Assembly (NCBI RefSeq): GCF_032854445.1 | Contig: NC_088302.1 | Location: 57,886,237-57,950,236 of the forward strand | Origin: Liolophura sinensis | Taxonomy: Eukaryota > Mollusca > Polyplacophora > Chitonida > Chitonidae | Length of the DNA: 64,000 bases | Reading direction: 5' to 3' | Shown here: piece by piece, positions 59,301 to 64,000 of the stretch | How the letters are laid out: the number at the start of each line of letters is the position of its first letter | How positions within the stretch are numbered: position 1 is the stretch's first letter | Notes under the pieces: generated by a model | Databases searched by the model: none | The model's input: only the letters and a program-made list of their open reading frames with translations | What the model was told of the DNA's origin: nothing | Made by a program: the position numbers and the translations under genes

Positions 59301-62300
59301 TGCAGTATTCATAGCTCTGTACACTTGTGTATATGTCCATGTGCAGTATTCATAGCTCTGTACACTTGTGTAGACGTTCATGTGGAGAATTCATAGCTGT
59401 GTACGCTTGTGTATACGTCCATGTGCAGTATTCATAGCTCTGTACACTTGTGTAGACGTTCATGTGGAGAATTCATAGCTGTGTACACTTGTGTATACGT
59501 CCAGGTGCAGAATTCATAGCTTTGTACACTTGTGTATACGTCTGTGTGCAGTATTCATAGCTCTGTACACTTGTTTATAGGTCCATGTGCAGTATTCATA
59601 GCTCTGTACACTTGTGTATACGTCCAGGTGCAGAATTCATAGCTCTGTACACTTGTGTATACGTCCAGGTGCAGAATTCATAGCTCTGTACACTTGTGTA
59701 TACGTCTGTGTGCAGTATTCATAGCTCTGTACACTTGTTTATAGGTCCATGTGCAGAATTCATAGCTCTGTACACTTGTGTATACGTCCAGGTGCAGTAT
59801 TCATAGCTCTGTACACTTGTGTATACGTTCATGTGGAGAATTCATAGCTCTGTACACTTGTGTATACGTCCAGGTGCAGAATTCATGGCTGTGTACACTT
59901 GTGTATACGTCCATGTGCAGTATTCATAGCTCTGTACACTTGTGTAGACGTTCATGTGCAGTATTCATAGCTCTGTACACTTGTGTATACGTCCATGTGC
60001 AGTATTCATAGCTCTGTACACTTGTGTATACGTCCATGTGCAGTATTCATAGCTCTGTACACTTGTGTATATGTCCGTGTGCAGTATTCATAGCTCTGTA
60101 CACTTGTGTATACGTCCATGTGCTGAATTCATAGCTGTGTACACTTGTGCTATATGTCCATGTGCAGTATTCATAGCTCTGTACACTTGTTTATAGGTCC
60201 ATGTGCAGAATTCATAGCTTTGTACACTTGTGTATACGTCCAGGTGCAGTATTCATAGCTCTGTACACTTGTGTATACGTCCAGGTGCAGAATTCATAGC
60301 TCTGTACACTTGTGTATACGTCCAGGTGCAGAATTCATAGCTCTGTACACTTGTGTATACGTCTGTGTGCAGTATTCATAGCTCTGTACACTTGTTTATA
60401 GGTCCATGTGCAGAATTCATAGCTCTGTACACTTGTGTATACGTCCAGATGCAGTATTCATAGCTCTGTACACTTGTGTATACGTCCAGGTGCAGAATTC
60501 ATAGCTCTGTACACTTGTGTATACGTCCATGTGCAGAATTCATAGCTCTGTACACTTGTGTAGACGTTCATGTGGAGAATTCATAGCTGTGTACGCTTGT
60601 GTATACGTCCATGTGCAGTATTCATAGCTCTGTACACTTGTGTATACGTCCAGGTGCAGAATTCATAGTTCTGTACACTTGTGTAGACGTCTGTGTGCAG
60701 TATTCATAGCTCTGTACACTTGTTTATAGGTCCATGTGCAGTATTCATAGCTCTGTACACTTGTTTATAGGTCCAGGTGCAGAATTCATAGCTCTGTACA
60801 CTTGTGTATGCGTCCATGTGCAGTATTCATAGCTCTGTACACTTGTGTATACATCCATGTGCAGTATTCATAGCTCTGTACACTTGTGTATACGTCCGTG
60901 TGCAGTATTCATAGCTCTGTACACTTGTTTATAGGTCCATGTGCAGTATTCATAGCTCTGTACACTTGTGTATATGTCCATGTGCAGTATTCATAGCTGT
61001 GTACACTTGTGTATATGTCCATGTGCAGTATTCATAGCTGTGTACACTTGTTTATAGGTCCATGTGCTGAATTCATAGCTCCGTACACTTGTGTATATGT
61101 CCAGGTGCAGTATTCATAGCTGTGTACACTTGTTTATAGGTCCATGTGCAGTATTCATAGCTGTGTACACTTGTGTAGACCTTCATGTGGAGAATTCATA
61201 GCTGTGTATACTTGTGTATAGGCCCATGTGCAGTATTCATAGCTGTGTACACTTGTGTATACGTCCGTGTGCAGTATTCATAGCTGTGTACACTTGTTTA
61301 TAGGTCCAGGTGCAGAATTCATAGCTCCGTACACTTGTGTATACGTCCAGGTTCATTATTCATAGCTCTGTACACTTGTGTATACGTCCGTGTGCAGTAT
61401 TCATAGCTGTGTACACTTGTTTATAGGTCCATGTGCAGTATTCATAGCTCTGTACACTTGTGTATAGGTCCATGTACAGAATTCATAGCTGTGTACACTT
61501 GTGTATACGTCCATGTGCTGAATTCATAGCTGTGTACACTTGTTTATAGGTCCATGTGCAGTATTCATAGCTCTGTACACTTGTTTATAGGTCCATGTGC
61601 AGTATTCATAGCTCTGTACACTTGTGTATATGTCCATGTGCAGTATTCATAGCTGTGTACACTTGTGTATACGTCCGTGTGCAGTATTCATAGCTCTGTA
61701 CACTTGTGTATAGGTCCATGTACAGTATTCATGGCTGTGTACACTTGTGTATACGTCCATGTGCTGAATTCATAGCTGTGTACACTTGTGTATATGTCCA
61801 TGTGCAGTATTCATAGCTCTGTACACTTGTGTATAGGTCCATGTGCAGTATTCATGGCTGTGTACACTTGTGTATACGTCCATGTGCTGAATTCATAGCT
61901 GTGTACACTTGTGTATATGTCCATGTGCAGTATTCATAGCTCTGTACACTTGTTTATAGGTCCATGTGCTGAATTCATAGCTCCGTACACTTGTGTATGC
62001 GTCCATGTGCAGTATTCATAGCTGTGTACACTTGTTTATAGGTCCATGTGCAGTATTCATAGCTCTGTACACTTGTGTAGACCTTCATGTGGAGAATTCA
62101 TAGCTGTGTACACTTGTGTATAGGCCCATGTGCAGAATGCATAGCTCTGTACACTTGTGTATTCGTCCAGGTGCAGAATTCATAGCTCTGTACACTTGTG
62201 TAGACGTTCATGTGCAGTATTCATAGCTCTGTACACTTGTTTATAGGTCCAGGTGCAGTATTCATAGCTCTGTACACTTGTGTATGCGTCCATGTGCAGT

Positions 62301-63711
62301 ATTCATAGCTCTGTACACTTGTGTATACGTCCGTGTGCAGTATTCATAGCTGTGTACACTTGTTTATAGGTCCATGTACAGAATTCATAGCTGTGTACAC
62401 TTGTTTATAGGTCCAGGTGCAGAATTCATAGCTCTGTACACTTGTGTATACGTCCATGTGCAGTATTCATAGCTCTGTACACTTGTGTATAGGTCCATGT
62501 GCAGTATTCATGGCTGTGTACACTTGTGTATACGTCCATGTGCTGAATTCATAGCTGTGTACACTTGTGTATATGTCCATGTGCAGTATTCATAGCTCTG
62601 TACACTTGTTTATAGGTCCAGGTGCAGAATTCATAGCTCTGTACACTTGTGTAGACCTTCATGTGGAGAATTCATAGCTGTGTATACTTGTGTATACGTC
62701 CGTGTGCAGTATTCATAGCTGTGTACACTTGTTTATAGGTCCATGTGCTGAATTCATAGCTCCGTACACTTGTGTATACGTCCATGTGCAGTATTCATAG
62801 CTGTGTACACTTGTTTATAGGTCCATGTGCAGTATTCATAGCTCTGTACACTTGTGTAGACCTTCATGTGGAGAATTCATAGCTGTGTACACTTGTGTAT
62901 AGGCCCATGTGCAGAATGCATAGCTCTGTACACTTGTGTATACGTCCAGGTGCAGAATTCATAGCTCTGTACACTTGTGTAGACGTTCATGTGCAGTATT
63001 CATAGCTCTGTACACTTGTTTATAGGTCCAGGTGCAGTATTCATAGCTCTGTACACTTGTGTATATGTCCATGTGCAGTATTCATAGCTCTGTACACTTG
63101 TTTATAGGTCCAGGTGCAGTATTCATAGCTCTGTACACTTGTGTATGCGTCCATGTGCAGTATTCATAGCTCTGTACACTTGTGTATACGTCCGTGTGCA
63201 GTATTCATGGCTGTGTACACTTGTTTATAGGTCCATGTACAGAATTCATAGCTCCGTACACCTGCGTATACGTCCATGTGCAGAGGCACTTTGATTACAG
63301 GTATCTATCAGTTTGTGTATTACATGACAAAACCTGATTTGTCATTAGTCCTCATCGTATGGTCAGAAAAGGCCCCTCTGGAATCCAGTGATTCAACTGT
63401 GTTCTAAAAACTTTTGTGTAGTGTGTTTAATAATAGACTTTTATCTTACAAGTCAAATATACTTTGTTAGCATTTTTTATTTGGCTTCACATATACAGTA
63501 ATTACAGCTCTAAATTTATGACATGTAATATGATAAATCAGTGAACTTTTTTTCAGTGCAAGGGCGCAAGACATGGTCTTCATTGGCTCACATTCTCATC
63601 TGTTTTCTGCTGTTTCCATGGCAACTGGCAAAGCAGTATGGGAGAGAAAGCTAGGAGATCGCACTGAGTCCTCCGCTTGTCTTACGACCTGTGGAAAGTT
63701 TGTTGTTGTGG
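38191..63711 (+). CDS. AASDH: AASDH / ACSF4 (acyl-CoA synthetase family member 4), exons 1-12, 3' end outside window
   Basis: Twelve GT-AG exons encode about 835 residues of a protein that has about 1100 in human, so the last third (beta-propeller) lies beyond the window. Order: adenylate-forming domain (TSGTTG about residues 169-174, YGTTE about 315-319, TGDRV about 403-407, GRIDQQAKRHG about 419-429, A10 Lys at 512 in HGKVDKRAL), carrier domain (GGNSF with the phosphopantetheine Ser about 571), then a PQQ-type beta-propeller beginning GKCIDASPLV and IGSHSHLFSAV. The family activates a small carboxylic acid or amino acid and loads it on the carrier domain. The physiological substrate is disputed, and beta-alanine has been proposed for the insect relative Ebony-like/U26-type enzymes. 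Exon phases fit throughout except one apparent single-base loss in exon 11. Nearly every intron is filled by minisatellites. Confidence 0.95.
38936..39027 (+). CDS. AASDH: AASDH exon 2 (residues 45-75)
   Basis: The acceptor is TCTATTTTAG. Encodes IKDALKELDACGRVIGLCCP and PTDMLPSLLL. The donor is CTTGG then GTAGGA, phase 2. Confidence 0.9.
39307..39424 (+). CDS. AASDH: AASDH exon 3 (residues 75-114)
   Basis: The acceptor is TGTTTCTAG. Encodes ILSAGSSFHPVDLYGGRYSL, QGLRLLEVDYLIIDVDSLQ, the A2-A3 linker of the adenylation domain. The donor is CTTACAG then GTTAGG, phase 0. Confidence 0.9.
39500..39800. repeat. 42-bp minisatellite in AASDH intron 3, about 7 copies
   Basis: The unit is GATCAGTTGTGAAAATGACA then TGACAGGTTGTGACCCAGATCT. 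It starts about 75 bp after the exon 3 donor and no exon-derived piece is recognisable. Confidence 0.93.
40019..40257 (+). CDS. AASDH: AASDH exon 4 (residues 115-194), AMP-binding P-loop
   Basis: The acceptor is CCCTTCTTCAG and the donor CATCTCAG then GTAAGA, phase 2. It contains ITTSGTTGVPKVVRVPH, the A3 nucleotide-binding loop of the ANL superfamily, complete with the Lys that usually follows Pro. Confidence 0.96.
40300..40504. repeat. 63-bp minisatellite in AASDH intron 4, left part
   Basis: The unit is GTGTGTTATAACACTGTGAC then TAAACTACTATAGCTGTGAG and GTGGGCTGGGGATGTAGTGACTG. It is cut by the MITE at 40505 and continues at 41450. Confidence 0.9.
40505..41449 (-). mobile_element. TA-flanked MITE-like transposon, copy 2
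   Basis: Opposite-orientation copy of the 1446-2517 element without the SINE. The element proper is 40507-41447. TA at 40505-40506 and at 41448-41449 is the target duplication. The host 63-bp unit reads TATAGCTATGTAGGTGG, so the pre-insertion sequence can be read directly. Ends: CTGTGAAGTACTTAATG and, on the minus strand, TTGTAAAGTACTTCTTA. Confidence 0.85.
41450..41888. repeat. 63-bp minisatellite in AASDH intron 4, right part
   Basis: Continuation of the same array, about seven units, ending just before the duplicated exon 5 fragment. Confidence 0.92.
41897..41980 (+). pseudogene. Decayed duplicate of the 5' part of AASDH exon 5
   Basis: Aligns without gaps to 42017-42098 of exon 5, about three quarters identical by eye over 80 bases, sharing TATGAGCTGAGTGAGG / TTTGAGCTGAGTGAGG and GACCTTTGA. 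The matching frame is still open: YELSEGNLVFLASLLTFDCS then VVEIFL. It has no good polypyrimidine tract or donor, so it is probably an unused relic exon 115 bp upstream of the real one. Confidence 0.8.
42012..42204 (+). CDS. AASDH: AASDH exon 5 (residues 194-258)
   Basis: The acceptor is TTTATTGTTTAG. Encodes EIFELSEDDLLFLASPLTFD then PSIVEIFLALTSGARILI and ends DRHHVTVLQ. The A4-region SPLTFDPSIVEIF is intact. The donor GTTCTGCAG then GTGAGA (phase 0) is the first of dozens: the next 1.7 kb repeats the exon end plus donor. Confidence 0.96.
42181..43940 (+). repeat. 27-bp exon 5 junction minisatellite, about 65 copies
   Basis: The unit is AGACATCATGTGACAGTTCT plus ACAGGTG. It equals the last 24 bases of exon 5 (42181-42204) plus the start of intron 5. 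Most copies keep CAG then GTGAGA or GTAAGA; some have CATGTAAGA. The period of 27 keeps the exon frame open (VRHHVTVLQ-type text) until a TGA at 42949-42951. Confidence 0.95.
43958..45535. repeat. 46-47-bp minisatellite in AASDH intron 5
   Basis: The unit is ACATACCATCTGAGCTGACA then TGGCCATGTGAGATAATAATGTGTGTC. A variant with ATAAGGCCTTGTGAAATAAT alternates with it. It ends about 25 bp before exon 6. Confidence 0.93.
45560..45795 (+). CDS. AASDH: AASDH exon 6 (residues 259-337)
   Basis: The acceptor is TTATGTTTCAG and the donor ACTTCAGG then GTATGT, phase 2. Encodes VTPTIVSNLGTELIRSCLL, LRTLVFGGEKCPS and LFNVYGTTEVSCWATYYRI, the A5 adenine-binding motif. Its VTPT start joins directly to VTVLQ of exon 5, as in the human protein. 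Confidence 0.97.
45905..48285. repeat. 25-bp minisatellite with higher-order structure in AASDH intron 6
   Basis: ATATCCCAGTGGGCTATTGT plus AGACT alternates with AGTGTATTGTTTACATGTAA plus CTTTCTGGAG. Rare variants (GCTATTGTACAGTAGTG at 46961 and 47658; GACTGTGTATCCC; GATTTCCTTGTG) recur 697 bp apart, showing duplication of a block of about 0.7 kb. A stray piece lies beyond exon 7 at 49188-49256. Confidence 0.95.
48286..48973. other. AASDH intron 6, right part, no other gene
   Basis: Unique intronic sequence. CCTCAAGTGGTCTAGTGGTG near 48450 looks like a tRNA-type A-box region of a SINE but has no clear box B or tail. Confidence 0.45.
48974..49083 (+). CDS. AASDH: AASDH exon 7 (residues 337-374)
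   Basis: The acceptor is GTATTGTCAG. Encodes VAEASVPLGEPLLDTAVEVR then DEQGACVTEGEGELFI (A6 region, EGELxIGG type). The donor is TTCATTG then GTGTGT, phase 1. Confidence 0.95.
49188..49256. repeat. Stray intron 6 repeat units in intron 7
   Basis: GTAGACTAGTGTATTGTTTA then CATGTAACTTTCTGGAGATATC matches the intron 6 array, so exon 7 sits between array pieces. Confidence 0.9.
49449..49645 (+). CDS. AASDH: AASDH exon 8 (residues 374-439), A7-A8 core
   Basis: The acceptor is CTAATTTCAG. Carries RPTGDRVRRT (A7, ribose-binding Asp) and YLGRIDQQAKRHGMRLSL (A8 hinge). The donor is GAAGCG then GTAAGC, phase 0. The 33-bp array begins at the donor itself. Confidence 0.97.
49646..50905. repeat. 33-bp minisatellite starting at the exon 8 donor, about 38 copies
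   Basis: The unit is GTAAGCCCAGAGTAAAACAT then TTCCAATCTCCAG. The first unit begins with the functional donor GTAAGC, and later units repeat it as CAGGTGTAAGC. The exon-sense frame meets TAA in the first unit. Long minus-strand frames (up to 377 codons) are by-products. Confidence 0.95.
51005..53812 (+). repeat. 45-bp exon 9 acceptor minisatellite, about 62 copies
   Basis: The unit is GTAGTAAGTGAACTAGAAGT then CGTGGCCTGATATTCTGTGTTTCAG. It equals the 3' splice site of exon 9 and its first 26 bases. Many units keep TTTCAG then GTAGTAAG; others have TTACATG. The GTAAGT word makes each also a donor match. Block homology at a 1260-bp distance (51721 and 52981) shows higher-order duplication. Confidence 0.96.
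53813..54026 (+). CDS. AASDH: AASDH exon 9 (residues 440-511)
   Basis: The true acceptor is the last TTTCAG of the array; only after it does the frame run VVSELEVVASCAASLDKGRL to VRLLTSLPLTKHG without the TGA present in each upstream unit. This is the mobile C-terminal subdomain of the adenylation domain. The donor is AACATG then GTACGT, phase 1. Confidence 0.96.
53990..55765 (+). repeat. 40-bp exon 9 donor minisatellite, about 44 copies
   Basis: The unit is CTAACCAGTCTGCCCCTCAC then TAAACATGGTACATCAAGTA. It equals the last 28 bases of exon 9 plus the first 12 of intron 9. Rightward units change to CAGTGGGACCCTCACTAAAC. The period is not a multiple of 3, so use of other copies would shift frame. 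Confidence 0.95.
56126..56235 (+). CDS. AASDH: AASDH exon 10 (residues 511-547)
   Basis: The acceptor is GATGTTTTCAG. GKVDKRALVRQTEYSPRECA supplies the A10 catalytic lysine, then LLELHWK starts the carrier domain. The donor is TGGAAG then GTTTGA, phase 0. Confidence 0.95.
56777..57482 (+). CDS. AASDH: AASDH exon 11 (carrier domain and linker), apparent frameshift
   Basis: The acceptor is TTTATTCAG and the donor TTTGCAG then GTAGGA. The first frame encodes DSDKFIESGGNSFKAVNLAS, with Ser in the GGxS phosphopantetheine site, to EDATGR, and would stop at 56969. The other frame resumes LLLDKILHETFKSVCDYVHN and continues through a Lys/Arg-rich linker to WRYNAGKCIDASPLVAV. Both halves match the family. 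The length, 706, is one base short of what the phases need. The shift lies at about 56897-56905. It may be a sequencing error, a polymorphism or a real lesion. Confidence 0.9.
57915..63290. repeat. 41-bp minisatellite in AASDH intron 11, about 130 copies
   Basis: The unit is CTCTGTACACTTGTGTATAC then GTCCATGTGCAGTATTCATAG, the longest array here (5.4 kb). The 58794-59027 and 59778-60011 segments translate identically, indicating a 984-bp block duplication. No exon-derived seed is recognisable. Confidence 0.96.
63557..63711 (+). CDS. AASDH: AASDH exon 12 (start of beta-propeller)
   Basis: The acceptor is CTTTTTTTCAG. Encodes MVFIGSHSHLFSAVSMATGK then AVWERKLGDRTESSACLTTC and GKFVVVG, one PQQ-type propeller blade closely matching the human protein. 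The donor is GTTGTGG then GTGAGT, phase 1. Further exons lie outside the window. Confidence 0.97.
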
Positions 63712-64000
63712 GTGAGTTTCCCAATGTCATGGTTAGCTGAACATCTTTGTTGTTGGTGAGTATCCCAATGTCATGGTAAGCTGAACATCTCTGGTTTGGG
63801 TGAGTTTCCCAATGCCATGGTTAGCTGAACATCTCTGTTGTGGGTGAGTATCTCAATGTCATGGTGAGCTGAACATCTCTGGTGTGGGTGAGTTTCCCAA
63901 TGTCATGGTTAGCTGAACATCTCTGTTGTGGGTGAGTATCTCAATGTCATGGTGAGCTGACCATCTCTGGTTTGGGTGAGTTTCCCATTGTCATGGTTAG
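63697..64000 (+). repeat. 44-bp exon 12 donor minisatellite, runs off the window
   Basis: The unit is GTGAGTTTCCCAATGTCATG then GTTAGCTGAACATCTCTGTTGTGG. It repeats the intron start together with TTGTTGTGG from the exon 12 end, so each unit again carries a GTGG then GTGAGT donor. Confidence 0.9.

Noticed and set aside
26220-63290. CRISPR arrays
   Set aside because: Direct repeats are head-to-tail without unique spacers and the genome is eukaryotic.

Overview
The window is eukaryotic, AT-rich and intron- and repeat-dominated. It is most likely from a mollusc (bivalve-like). The evidence is a tRNA-derived SINE with an (AAAT)n tail repeated about ten times, a LINE fragment, Tc1, Harbinger and TA-flanked MITE elements, a decayed Polinton/adintovirus-like relic, and long minisatellites. 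The species cannot be fixed from sequence alone. A 200-base N gap lies at 4555-4754.

Layout. 0-7.2 kb is mostly tandem arrays (54, 35, 21, 53, 48 and 57 bp units), one MITE carrying a nested SINE, and a G-rich tract. At 7426-7719 (minus) is the first coding exon of a PDZ-domain gene whose later exons are not visible. 8.6-21.6 kb holds a LINE fragment, three more arrays, a Harbinger element with a SINE inside it, and long stretches with nothing recognisable. About 21.7-25.95 kb is a GC-richer relic with zinc-finger, capsid-like, small basic-protein and packaging-ATPase remnants, all broken. 26.2-27.76 kb is a 45-bp array.

Two real genes follow in divergent orientation. ANAPC10 (minus, 29369-34345) is complete: three coding exons give 185 residues. 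Its second coding intron contains a 79-bp minisatellite split by a Tc1-like transposon with a dead transposase. AASDH (ACSF4; plus, 38191 to past the window end) is represented by 12 exons encoding the adenylation domain, carrier domain and start of the beta-propeller. One apparent 1-base frameshift lies in exon 11.

The most striking signal is in AASDH. Several intronic minisatellites are built from exon-intron junctions: exon 5 end plus donor (27 bp, in frame), exon 8 donor (33 bp), exon 9 acceptor plus exon start (45 bp), exon 9 end plus donor (40 bp) and exon 12 end plus donor (44 bp). A smaller analogue occurs at the ANAPC10 start exon. Each array carries many copies of a splice site beside the functional one. 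In intron 5 about 27 successive units stay open in the exon's frame, so choice among donors could in principle lengthen the adenylation domain in 9-residue steps. A decayed second copy of the 5' part of exon 5 lies just upstream of it.
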